DNA of 64,000 nt from Yamagishiella unicocca (taxonomy: Eukaryota > Chlorophyta > Chlorophyceae > Chlamydomonadales > Volvocaceae): assembly GCA_003116995.1 (NCBI GenBank), contig BDSL01000051.1, positions 124,001 through 188,000 on the forward strand. Reading direction: 5' to 3'. How positions within the stretch are numbered: position 1 is the stretch's first letter; each line of letters starts with the position of its first letter. The notes beneath the pieces are model-generated. The model was not told where the DNA came from and searched no databases. It was given only the letters and a program-made list of their open reading frames with translations. Both the position numbers and the translations under genes were made by a program. Of the stretch, positions 21,704 to 34,200 are shown piece by piece.

Positions 21704-24700
21704 TGTGCAGGGCAAGGTGGAAAGGGTGTGGGGCGGTAGAGGCGGGCCGGAGAGTTCTCAGCACGACTTGGCGCGCAGGTGACGGTGGCAAATGTGCCTC
21801 GAGCAGGTGAATGGAGCAGGTCACAGCGGGGCCCGGGGGCCACTGGCGAAAAATATCGTTTCGCCTAGATGTACGATAGGGATGGAGGGCTGGGCCTATG
21901 GTGTCGATTTTGCGTGTGCGGCATGCAGTTGATGTAAGGGGTACGATTGCATTTGGGGCTTCTTGGTCCTGGAACCCAGTAGGACCACTGTATGGGGGCG
22001 CTTTCGACGTTGTGGCCCGCTCCACACCGCTCCACGTGCAAGATTGGGTGCGATGCGGTGAACACGTGACTAGTCCTGACCAGGTCTAGGTGTGTTGCAG
22101 GTGTAACTCTCGCAGTGTTGGGCATAGTGGCCGGGCGAGCTGCCATGAAGATTCTGGTGTGGCTCATAACGGGTTCCATTGCCTCATTCAGCACGCTCGA
22201 GTGACTACTTCAGGCAGCAGCAACGACTGACATCGCGCACTGCACGCTCCACCGTGTTTTGGACACCGTCGCAGCGTCGAGAAGCATGCCGCTTTAAGGT
22301 GAAGCCCCTGCAACTTGGCTATGCAACGATTTGTACTCGGGGCAACATTGCTAGAACCCCAAAGAGCTGATGGATTGATATGATGATGTCACCGCGTGTC
22401 GTCATGGGCAGTAAGGAAGGCATGGCGCGAAGCATGGCTAGTGATCTGCCAGCTCTTAGTCGACGAGCTTGACGCCGGTATACTGATGTGCGCAGGACGG
22501 CACACGTTAGCGTCCATAACGTTAAGAGCCTCCGTACGGTAGCGATACGGTGGTGAAAAAAGGGTAACGGTGTCCATTCCGTCTTTCCGTGATAACGATT
22601 CCATAAAGGGGTTAGCTCACCATTCATTCATAACGTAAAGCAGGCAGCTGCGTTTGTGACTGGGAACGATGCGTGGCTGGATACGTGATAAGTCGATACT
22701 GCAGGTTGCAGTCCACCAGTCCTGTTGCCAGCAGAAGTCCTGTTGCCAGCAAAAAGTAGTACTTACCGTAGCTGCTTAGAGCATCATGTACCACTGCACT
22801 CCGCTCCAATTCGTGTAGGTTGTAGTAGTTATGTCCGATTCGCAACATTGTTGCTGGCTTCGCGCTCTCCCAAAGGCTCTAAAACCTGGTGATAAAACTT
22901 GTTAACTGCGTGAGCAAAACCTGTCAGTGTATGAGTGGCCGAGGTTTCACTGCAGCAGCATTTCGCCGTGATCGAGCCCGGAGCTCCGGATGTACGGGAT
23001 GTCGCAAGCTTGGCTCATCTTTGCACTCACCCCGCAACTTCATCTGCCCAGTTTTACGTTTTCTCCGTTTGCCCGGTTTTGCGCTTCCCGTCCTCTTGGT
23101 TTTGGTTGGCTGGGACTGTCCGTCGTGGTCTGAGACTGTCCGTCGTGCTCTGGGACTGGTCGGCTCTTCGGGTGGGGCGTTATTTCACGGGCGGGAGGCG
23201 CCCTGGTCTCCGGGGGGGTTCTGTCCCCAGTCGGTCCGGGCTAGCTGGACCCACAGTTCGTCGGGCAGTGGGCTCTTTTTTGCTGGGGCCCCGCTCTCTT
23301 GGGCGCGGCGGGGTTTCCTGTTTGTCCCCGTGCCGTTTTGAGGCGTCTGCTGGCTGCTCGCTGGCTTGTCGTACGATGAGGTCTTGATATGGGCACCCCC
23401 AGGTTGTCCTGGGCATGCCTGGCGTGTCTGTGCCGAGGCTTTCCTGTGCCTTTCGGGGCGTCTGCTGGGTTCAGCCCCGGCTCTCATATAGTGAAGCCAC
23501 AGGACAAGGACGCAGAGACGAAGATCTTCACCGCCGCAGAAACGGCCTGCACACGCCTGCAGCGCCGCCAGCCTCCTCTTGTCATCGCCACTGCAGGTAA
23601 GAAACGCCAAGAACCCTGGTCCCCCCCGCCAGCTTTCCGCCGCCGCTTCCACGAGCCTAACAAGCGACTTGGCTCACATCTCCGTCATGGCTTGTGAAGA
23701 GACTTGAGCTGACCTGGCTGCTTGATATGCAGCAGCGGCCGCAGCTGTGCTTGGAAGCTGCCGTGCGGATCCTGGCCAGAACGCCGCGAGACCGAGTCGA
23801 GTGGCATGGTCGCCTCTCTTGTTGACAAGGTGTCCTGCGAACCCCTCCGCCGCAAATGTAGCAAAGTCACGGTTATGTTCCAAACAAAGTGTATGGTGTG
23901 ATACTCGCAGCTGTCAAAGAGGAAGGGGAGCTGGCAGAGGGTTGATTGGGCGGGATCCTGCAGGCAGTGCAGAACGCGTGGACTATCTAGATGGAAGCAA
24001 AGTTTGCTTATCGAAGGGGAATCTACGGTAATTCCCTTTGGGGCAACGGTTGTTGCCGGCCTGGAGTCGCTGCAGCCGGGTTGAACGGGGGCAAGGCCCC
24101 TGATGGGACCTGGCTGTACGAGCAATCTCCCCAGTCCATGCCATGACCGGGAAAGCTCGGTTGTGCGAGATAGCAGGTTACCGGTATCGTACGATGTTGC
24201 CCCAAACGCGCTGAAAAGGTCGCAAGTGCCGCACCTTTGGCGTGCTGCTGGCGTATACTCCGCTGCGCCCAGCCCGTAACCTGCCTCCAACCGCCGTTGC
24301 CGGAGGATGACTTATAGAAAGCGGATGGGGAAGGGAGGGGCCTCCGTCGGCAAGAAGCGGCGCTTAGGCTCATCTCACGCAGGAGCCATGCAACAGCACA
24401 TGGCTAACCTCACAACAACTAGCGCAACTGAACAACTGGTGGGATTAACAGCACTGCTGGGAGCAGTGCGGGAGGATACAGGGAGGGCCGCAGCTCCTTT
24501 CTTTATTGGACATGACACGTCAGCACGTCCGACTTCTTGCCGCACGGAAGCAAAGAAGGGACCGCAGTCGCCAACTGTTGACGCCGCTGCAACGGTTTGC
24601 TGGGACGCCTTCACGGCCTACCAGGAACGCGCCCCCGCCCTCCTCTCGACGTGATGTGGGTGAAGCTGTTGCTGCGAACAGGTGATTCCGCCTGATCCCT

Positions 24701-25853
24701 GTCACTTCGGGGTTGCTGCTTCAGGGCCGCAGCGCCGCACACATGGGCTCCTGAGACTTGCAGTACAGGATTCAAGATCTATGCCATGCCCCCTTTTCTG
24801 CTGTCCTTCCCAAATATGCAACGCTTCGACGCCGGGCATCGACGCCGGTCCGCTTCGTCGTCGGTGTGAAGGCATGGGGCGCGGGGGTGGCCGCAGTGAC
24901 GCAGGCCAACGCCCTCGCGTGATGCCGGCGGGCGTTCCGTGGCTGGAGCACCATCTTCATTGCAGTATATTGCTCTTGCCCAGTTGGTTACGCACCTTGG
25001 ATCCGATATTATATTCGGCTGGTTATTAATCCGCGACGCCCAGAGCACCTGCCTTCCGCTGCATTGCGGTAGGACAAACAATCCTGATGTTTATATTTGA
25101 AGTCTTACGCCTTCTCACGCAGCACGTCCTTGGCTTTCTCCGGTCCTCTCCCATACCTAAATAAGTCGCACCGCTACCATTGCCGCGTACATTTCTGATA
25201 GTGTTCTCGTTGTGTGAAGGAGTATGAAGTATGTTAATTATCCCAATTTTTCGCGCATATCCGTTCCACTTACCGATGAACCTTTTGGGCCATACGGACA
25301 CACTAGACTCGGACCCGATTGGGACCTAGAAACTGCACGAATCAAACGTGGGAAGAATTTTTTTGTTCCCACATTTCACGCTTCTAGAAAAATTGTCCTG
25401 CAGTCTACGGCTTCGTGAGGCTATCAGTCGCACGTGTTTGGATCAAATGGCAACATTGACATCTAGCGTATGAAGTAAAACTAAGAACGGCTTCGTGTGG
25501 ATTGCACATCATGTTACCCCTAAATGTCGGACAAACTTAATTTGTTCGTCCTATCCGCAGCGAGCACTAGGCGCAGAAAGCTCCAAGCTTGCCCATCGAT
25601 TTCAGCATGAGCGTAATTATTATCTTGCATTGTACTTATTAATAACAGCGTCCCCATTCCTTTCATTCGTCGCCTTCGGAGCCTGTCGCAGTACAGTTCA
25701 CACGGATGACGCTAGGTGCTGGGTGCGTATAATCGTGCAGGACGGGCATATATAGTCGCTGCATATATTACTTCAGAACTGTTTAAACGACTAGGTTGTA
25801 CTGAACGCAACGAGCTGCGTTTGCGTTTGTCGCTGTAGAGCCACATAGACAGG
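21704..25853. other. Gene-poor intergenic region
   Basis: About 4.1 kb with no recognised gene. It has a short direct repeat of TCCTGTTGCCAGCA near 22720-22752 and a G/T-rich segment at ~23010-23500 whose minus strand encodes only basic low-complexity peptide. A 115-residue open frame at 24307-24654 and a 201-residue minus-strand frame at 23685-24290 show no domain I know. Base composition is more balanced than in the gene bodies. Confidence 0.45.
25749..25754 (+). promoter_or_regulatory. Possible TATA element of the KH gene
   Basis: TATATA lies 105 bases before the ATG at 25854 in an otherwise AT-moderate stretch. A second TATAT follows about 15 bases later. This is positional evidence only. 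Confidence 0.35.
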
Positions 25854-28087
25854 ATGCGGACGCAGAACTCGGTTATGGAATGTCCCCGTAGCATGGTGGG
25901 GCGAGTGATAGGTGAGTTTGCCGCTGGACGGCTGCGGGTGACGGCCGAGGCACAGGGGCTGTCGGCAGTACAGAATGTCTCGAGTGGGAGCCTCCTACGC
26001 GGCAGCACCGCAGAAGATGGGCGTGGGGAGCGCTGCAATTCTTAACGTTCTCCCTGTCCTGCAGGGAAAAATGGTGAAACCGTAAAGGCGTTGCAGACTT
26101 ACACCGGCGCCACCATCCAAATAGATCAAAGTGTGGACCCCACACGCGTATCAATTTCAGGTGTGCGCCCGGACCACGTCTGGCTCTGCCTAGCGCTCGC
26201 GCAGGACGCGGCGGTGACGCTGCTTGCTTTTCGCTTCCTATTCGTCCGCCCTTCGCTCTTGTCCGACCCCTGGGCTCCCTGTGTGCAGGAGCGGCGTATT
26301 CGGTGAACTTGGCCGTCAGCATTGTCACCGATATCATTCGGGGTGAGCATCGACCGCGCGCTTTGGGTCTCGTCACTGAGAGTCTGACCAATTGGGAGCC
26401 GCCATTGTGAACTTTTCGCGAGCTTGGCCGGCGCCTCGTGGCTTAAAGAACGTAACGGCGACGATACATTGAGCAATTATTGGGCGAAAGGGGTCAAGTG
26501 GATAGATACTGCATATGCCGTCGGTTGCGAGGTTGTTTATCCTTAGCGTCATCTGGTGTGTCCCTAATCATGCAGGGAGCTTTAAGGGATTCGCGCTACT
26601 TCGTCAGGCGACTCGTCCTGCCAACGGACGTAACGGATACCCGGCCTTTACGGAGCCGAGGCCGGTGTATGCACCAGGGCAAGTCGCTCGCGTTCTTGAA
26701 GCGCTCATCAGCTTCACTTCTACGACTTGTGACCCTATTTCCTTGTTGGGATTTGATTTGCAATCGGGGTGCCCCTCTCAAGGCCAAGCGCAACCGCTAC
26801 GGAGACGCACAGTTTCGTAGTTTCGGGCCCGTTTCGCGTGAAGGACTTGCCTCAGGCAGCTTTTCCCCCTTTATCCACCCGCACAGATATGGGCTGATCC
26901 CAGCATCGCAGCTATACGACGACCGCGCGGCCCCGCCACCGCCCATGGGCACGCCCTACGGCCTGAGGCCTGCGGACTCACTCCAGCACGTGTACCCCCT
27001 CATGGCCACCGGACTGCCAACGCAAAGCGTCTTGGTGAGTGGTGCGAGCCTTGCTTGTGAGGGCTGCACGGGAGTCAGATACCCAGACGTGACACGTCGG
27101 TGTGCAGCGGCAGCTGCGGGTGGGGTCGGCTGTGGCTCGGTGTGACGCGGCATACGGTAGCGGTGGGGGGGATGGCCGCTCCTCCTTTCCTGCGGGCCCC
27201 GCGGGCAGCTCCTCAGGTGCTCAGGTGACCCACAGCGGTCGGTTGTCGGCATTTGCACCCGCACCCAGCTCTTGCTGCTGCCGCCGGCGCGCCGCTCCTT
27301 CTTACCTTCCCTTCCTGTACGGCGGCATCTTCAATCCGGGCACTCCCTGCGCCCCATGCCACCCCCTGCGCGTCATTCCACGGCCAGGCGCTCCAGCAGG
27401 ACGCGGCGTTGGCCCAGCAGGGAACCATGTCGCTGGTGAACGCCCAGCTGCAGCAGCTGGGGATGCCAAACGGCGACCTGGGTGGCTTGGCAGGTGGGCG
27501 GGAGGGGTCGACGGCAGGGTGAGGGTGACGGTGGGTGCGATGGTACGGCGCCTGTGAGCTACTTGCACGAAGGGGCCTGGACGGGGCCCCGCGTGACGGC
27601 AGGAGGCTTTGGTGGTGTGTGCGTCGGGGGCACTCGAGTTACAACACGACCTGGCGCCAAGGCTGTAGGGACATCACCCGGTATCTTCGTCGATGTTCGT
27701 GGAATGCAGTACGAAGGGCCACCTTGGGAGGCCACACCTGTCAGGAGAGGCTGGGCGTTTGTTGCGATCGTTTGCATTGCAGGTCCGGCGCTGTATGTTC
27801 CCTTTCCGCCCGGTGCGGTGCCCCTGCCGCCTCTCCACTGCTACTCATCGCCCGCCTCGCTCCCGCCCCTGCATGGACCTATCCTCTCAGGTGGTGGCAT
27901 GCAGTACCAAGAGGCCACATACATGCCGGTGTTGCCTATGGCTACGGGCGGTGGGCCGAACGGCCATGGGGCCGGCGGCTTGCAGATGGGCTCTTCGGAG
28001 GACTTCGCAATGAGCGCCTCGCATAGACTCATCCAGGCGGCAGGGGGCGGCCGCGGCGGGGTGCGCCCGAAGAATTGGCTCGGCTGA
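25854..28087 (+). CDS. Single-KH-domain RNA-binding protein
   Basis: Seven exons: 25854-25911, 26065-26160, 26289-26342, 26576-26678, 26887-27034, 27388-27493, 27783-28087, giving 289 residues. An in-frame TAG at 25836 lies just upstream, so ATG 25854 is the likely start. Spliced, the N-terminus is a complete KH fold: CPRSMVGRVIG, then the GxxG loop GKNG (residues ~20-23), ETVKALQTYTGATIQID, PTRVSISG and the last helix AAYSVNLAVSIVTDIIRG (ends ~70). KH domains bind single-stranded RNA or DNA through the GxxG loop. The rest is Pro/Gly/Gln-rich (YGLIPASQLYDD, PLPPLHCYSSPASLPP) with no second domain seen. Intron 4 has the GC donor CAGG|GCAAGT, the only choice that keeps phase with the acceptor at 26885. 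Its RNA targets cannot be inferred. Confidence 0.88.
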
Positions 28088-31000
28088 AGCGACCACCAGG
28101 GGGCATCGACCACCCGACCAGGCGGGCCATGGTTCGGTTCGGGCACTTGACCTCTGGCGTTAGCTGGTCATGCGCATTTGGCCCCTGCCCATTGGCTGTT
28201 GGCTGCTGCCGTATTATTGGTTTAGGTTGAACAACATGAGCTCTGGGCGGCAACGTGTGTTTCGCCGTTCTCGGTGGGTCAGTCAACGAACGGAACATCT
28301 GGCCTCGCCTGCTTGCTCGGCTGCTACGAGCACGGGCGGGGGTGCGGCACAGACGTCGGCTCCTTGGGTCGTCGCAGGTGGTAGTAGGCTGCAATCGTTG
28401 CACACATTGATGAAGGAGAGATTTGGCGGGGTCATAACGTCACCGCACCTAAACCTTTACAACACCCACTACTGAGAATTGCCCGCAATCACGTGTACCT
28501 CAACAGAGCAGATGAGCATCGCCTGGGAGGTGTGGTGTGGCGGCGAACACAAGGGAGGTTAGCGCCTAGACAGGGGGGGTTTAAGGAAGGCCTCGTGTGT
28601 GTTAATGTGGTGCACGCACTAGCGCAGTCTCAAATGCTAAAAAGTGCTCATATGTGCTATAGGATCTTCTCGTGGCTTGATTCCGTGGCGTGTCAAGTTT
28701 GTTATCCGAGCAATGGTGGGCGGGTGCTCTAGTCAGCTGTTGCTGTACGTAGTTCTGGTACGGCTGCGTTGGCGGAGGCCTCAATAATATGCGCTGCCCA
28801 ATACTTTTTGCATCGCGGCACTCTCTGGTCATGGCTTTCTGTAGTTTTTGTGCACGCCGCGACAGGTTTCTTGGTTGTGCTCCGGTCATGTTGGTGAAAG
28901 TCGGGTCAACGGGGGATGGTTGGGTATTATCGAGATTGCTCGCGTGCGCTCGGTGCCGCAGTGTCCTTCGTTGCGGAAGGGTCCATCTGGGCCTTGTGGA
29001 CGTTCGAGCTTCTCCGCGTGGAATAATAACGCCGAAGAAAATGCTCCGCCTGCACAGAAACATGCTAACAGCTTGGGGAGCTATGTGGCAGAACATTCTC
29101 ATGTCATGTCCCGTCGGACTACAGTTGACGAAAAGGGTGTTGGATACGGCAAAGCCGAGAGGCGGGCGTCGACTTGTTCATCGTTTCGCGCGAGCATTCA
29201 CTCGCGCAAACTGGTCGTTGTCGTGGCCTTCTCTCTTCCGCGCTGGGTTGGGCTCTGGTGCACTGGATTTCACTGCTTCTGAACATTTCCGCCCGGACGC
29301 TTAATGATCTTAGACCTTGCGGATGAGGAGCTATCTATGCAGGGCTTTTGAGCACGTCGGGCCCGTTTTGGTCCCTGCTTCGGCCTGCCTGAGCCCCTCG
29401 GTGTATGAATGCGGATGGCTAGTGGCATGGGAACTGTGAACTGTGTCCGTCACGTCTCGCCCCTCGTGGTTGGCCGCAATGCAAATTGGCGGCCCGTATA
29501 CGGCCCGGCTTGTTCAGCTTATGGACGAGCACACTATGCGTTCTCGCGGAGCGAGGCTCGATCGGGGTTCCACGTGATGCAGAAGTACGGCGGGGTTCAC
29601 ATGCGCTGGTGCTGTATTGGCTCCGGCATCCTTCTATTTTGTTTCACATTTGCTCGGTCCCGAAGTTTTAAGGGAAGACGACGTAAGGCAAGTCGGCGGA
29701 CTGAGGCGTCCCTCCTACGAATGTCTTCCTGGCGGTGGGTATATTTGCCGCGTTGGCTTTTGAAAGCTCGGGTGCTGTGGCTCGTACCTGTACCGTACTC
29801 GTGCTTGGACCAACGCGCAGCTATGTGCAGCTGGAATCGCTTGGTTCTCGTGTTACGTCGGCTGAGTAGTGCAGATCAGCCAGAGCTTGCGTGTACCGGT
29901 ATTCATGAGGTGCTTTGTAGATGACCAGTCCTACCACTTGCTTCTGCGTATATGTCCACCGACCTTCCAGGCCAGTTGCGCTATGCACACATCCAGACAC
30001 ATCCTGCTTACTTGCAGGAACTAGGCATGCCCAAACGAGAATACTTGGCAGGTCTTCGCATTCTTGCGGTACCTGGCGTTGTCGGTGATCATGGGACGTA
30101 CGGGGTGATCCAGGACGTACGGGATTGGGAGTCCATACTGCGGCGTTAACTGCAGGATTGTGCGGGCGAGTGTCGGGCATACACAACTCCCGGGCGTACG
30201 TACGGTCAGCCAACGAGATGCATGACGCAACCGTTCCCTCAAATACTGTCCTCCACCAAGCTTGCGACCTTCTTGTGTTTGTGTGTGCGTGCGCGTGGCG
30301 GTCTTTTTATTGCGAAAACATGGGCTACAACACGCCACAAATTCCCCAAGGAACCGCTACGACCGTTGGTTCCAGTGTGTCCTGCAGACTTTGAAGCGAT
30401 ATCGACTTTACCGATAGATCCCAAACCTGATTGCACAGGGTTGCATTCATGGGCGGTTACGCATCTGCATTTGCGAGTCCAAATCAGGACACAATGCCGC
30501 AACTTGAGGACTGCCAGTGGCAGCTGGCAGCAGGGACGAGTGGCATATGTCTATGTCAAAATGACGCAGGCACCCGTCGATTATGATTGCTGAAGTGGAA
30601 TAGAGACCGTCGGAGGGTCATCCTCCTATCGTGATTGTGGGCAGCAGTGTCACGTGCTTCTGCCTCGCAATCAAAGAAAGCGATCCTGTGAAGAAAGCCA
30701 AGGATAACTGATCTGCATGTAAGCGATGCTAATTCGTAAGGAGTGGAAGCCGCAGCCCGGAACCACGTTATGTCTCGATGGTAGTACGTCCAAATTACTT
30801 TCAGTTATTTCCAAATAGCTTAGCGTATTTTTTTGGTGAAAAGGAGCGGACTGACGAAGTTTTGCGTTGCACATGGCATTACTCGCATACGGTGTGGGCT
30901 GCGTCGATAAGCTTGTTCCCCGAAGTTTCCCACAGTGATGCAGCCTTCAAATCCAAATACGCTTCCGGTGAATGGAGTGGATGGCGTAATTAGGAAGCCT

Positions 31001-31235
31001 TAATCAGGGTCCGTCCCATCGCTCGCCGCGCCTTGTTGCGGTGCGCGACCCGGCTTTGGCCACCAAATCGTTTTGCCACGTCGCAAACAAGACCTGCGAA
31101 GATGTACCGGTACTCGAACAATCGACAACCAAACGGCGCGAGCCGCTACGGTTATTCACAGCAACCACCGTCGTAACCACACGTTATCATGAAAGTTTTG
31201 TTCCACAACACTAGTACGACTGTGCTGCTGCGTCA
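28088..31235. other. Intergenic region, convergent gene ends
   Basis: About 3.1 kb between the 3' ends of the KH gene (+) and the ACBP gene (-). I see no exon-like frame with domain similarity. The longest frames (~170 residues at 28789-29304 and 29409-29924) have ordinary composition and no splice-linked continuation. The 3' UTRs of both neighbours must lie here, but I cannot mark their ends. Confidence 0.45.
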
Positions 31236-34200
31236 TCATGATGATCCGCTGCCGCCTCCCGCAATGTATCCCCACAGACCGCCGCCGCCCTTCTTGGCCG
31301 CCTCCCGCTCCGCTGCCTCCCGTGCTGCGCGGCGGTACTTCTCCAGCTCGCGCTCCAGCTCGCCCAGCTGCCCCAGTTTGGCCTGCACAGCGAAGGCCGC
31401 GTAACGGAACTTTTTACCCACGCTTTCGGATGGATTGCGGTACAGTGAGCCCATAGGATTGTCGACGAAGGACCGTACCAGGACATGCCTCGCAAAACGA
31501 GGTCTGTGTTATCGATCGCGACGTCCAAAACAACCGAGCAAAGCGCCGTCAGCCCGCTAAAATCGACTAGAATCGCCAGAAAGCCCCAGCGGCCCATCGC
31601 TACCTGCAGCTCCGCGGACTGCGCCTCCAGCTTCAACACCTTGGACTGCTCCGCCCCCAGCGCTGCCCGGGACTCGTCCAGGGCCTTGCGGCGGTTGGCG
31701 CATGGTGGGAGCGGGGGACGCGGTCAGAAGGCACGGCGGGATGGAACCTGGGGGCCCTAGAGGTGACGCTTCCTTTCCCCACCCGCCAGACAGCATCCCA
31801 AACGCAACCCGCCAGACAGCACCCCAAACGCGCTCCGCTCCGCCGCTCCCAGCTTTGGCTCCACATTTTGCCTAGAAGCGCGCCGTCGCCACTGCAGCCC
31901 GCCGCCTGCGTTGGCTCTGCTGTCCCCACCTGCTGCACACCTCCGTCAACCCCCCGAACACCCGCCCTGTCGGCACGGCACACCTTGTTCGCCTCTGTCA
32001 GGGAAGCCAGTGCCGTCGTAAGCTGCTTGCGCAGCAGCGCCAGCTCGTGCCCCGCGCTCTCCTTCGCATCCGCGGACTCCCGAATAGCTGACTCCGCCTC
32101 ACGGCGCGCGCCCTCCAGCTGCGACTTGAGCTCCGCCACCTGTTGACGCAGCTCCGAGACCACAGCTTCCCCTGCATTGCTGGCCGCCGCCGCCGGCGCA
32201 GCCACTGCCGAGGCTGCACCTTGCTCCGACGATTTCTTGGGTGGGAAAGGCGCGTCAGCCTCAGCGGCGGCGCCGCCATTGCTGAGGCGGTGCTTTTCCG
32301 CCTCCACCGCGACAGCCGCAGCCGCCGTGGGTCCCGCCAGCAGCGCCGCAGAGCCTTCGGGGGCCCGGAAGAGACTAACTGCGTTTTGATACTTGCCGTT
32401 GTAGCCCCCAAACGCCAGCAGCACCCGCTCCGTCGGCAGCACCACAAGGCTGATGCCCTCGCTGCTCAGCGGGTCGCGAAGCGCCACCTGTGGAACACGG
32501 GTTGCACGAGGGTTGCACCGGGGGAGGGGGGCACAAAAGAACCGGTAACTCGCCGTGGGAAGTGTAGCTGGGGGGGAGACAGCGTGTTCAGACTCGACAG
32601 ACTCAGCGGTCGGAAAAGTTGGTGGTGGCTAACATTGCAAGCACAAAGACCCAGTTCGTTATAAACCCCACCCCGTGTTGGTGCGCCACCCCGTGTTGGT
32701 GCCCCACCCCGTGTTGGTGCCCCACCCCGTGTTGGTGCCCCACCCCGTGTTGGTGCCCTTTGTGCCGCATGTGCCGCACGAATGGTGATGAATGTCGGCA
32801 CAACCGGAACCTCCCGCTTTAGCCCATCTAAGTGAAGCCTCACCGACGTGACGACGTGCCACGTAATGGTTTCGGAGCCAGGCAGCCCCGACAGGTCCGC
32901 GGCCAGCAGGTCGGTGCAGCCCTTCACGTTGTTGCCGCCGCCCACAATGTACCAAACGTCCCCCAACACGGCTCCCGAGTGGCCGGCGCGGGGGGACACC
33001 TTGGCGCCCTCCTGGATGGGTCAGAGATAGGGAAGAGATGAAGCTTTGGCTCTTGCTACCGTAGCTAGCTTGTTCGCCAGGGACATAAGAATGCCAGGGC
33101 CATAAGCCAGGGACATGAGCCAGCGACCTAAGCCAGGGCCATAAGCCAGGGACAGGCCGTGATAGCAACAGGCCGTGATAGCGACATACGCCAGGGACAG
33201 GGGCAGGCCGTGATGCCCCTTGCGGTGCAGCTAGCCGCCACCGTGTCCCTGCTGGCCCCTGCTGCCGCTGGCTGCTGCTACCCCCCACCTGCTCCGGCTG
33301 CGACCACGTGAGCGCCTCCGTGTCCAGCAGGTGCAGGTCGTTGAAGCAGGTAGCCACGGAGCCCCCTGCGCAGGCAGCGGGCAGGGGGGGGGGGGCAGAA
33401 AGGAACCGGTCACACGGGCAGGGGGGGGGGGCAGAAAGGAACCGGTCACACGGGCAGGGGGGGGGGCAGAAAGGAACCGGTCACACGGGCAGCGGGGAAG
33501 TGGTAAGACCCGTTTTACGCGACGGGCAAAGAGGGGGCCAGAAAAGAAACGGTGGTAAACGGGTTTTACCACACACCAGCGGTGTGTGTGTGTGTGTGTG
33601 TGGTAAAACCCGTTTACGCGACAAGGACAGGATAGTTGGCGTGGGGGCCGGGGCAGGCAGGGATTGGAGCGGGGAAGTTGATGTAGGGGACGCAAGAGGG
33701 CGACCACGGGGCTTCTTGGGCGGGTGGCCTGACACGTAGCCACAGGGGGCCGCCACAGCCAAGGAAGTGCGGAAGTGACGGCGGAAGCAGCTGGCAAAGG
33801 GGGGGGGTGATGAGGTGCTCGAGAGGAGAAGGACCAGAAAGTAAAGAGAACGCGGTGGTGGGGTTGTAGCGGGAGGCGCGGAGGTGTGCCCCGGCATGCT
33901 CCCGTCGGTGGAGGTGTGCCCCCCGCTGATGGGCCTGAGACCTTGGCCCCTCTCCAGACAAGCCGACCCCCAGGCACCGGCCGGTTACGTCCTAGGGCCC
34001 TGTTGGCACAGCGCCGCTTTCCACCAGTGGCACCTCCACCGCCCGGTGCGCACCTCCGAACAACAAGATGTAGCGGTCGTGGAAGGCCGTGGCGCAGGAT
34101 GCTGAGCGGCCGAGCGGCGCCTTGCCGCTGATCTGCAGCGGCGGCCGCCACGATGCGGCGAGGCGGTGAGGTAGCGGGGGAGGCACAGCCAGTCAGTCAG

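Noticed and set aside
28789..29924. Two ~171-residue plus-strand frames
   Set aside because: There is no exon-like codon bias, no domain and no compatible splice partners. They are chance frames in a spacer.
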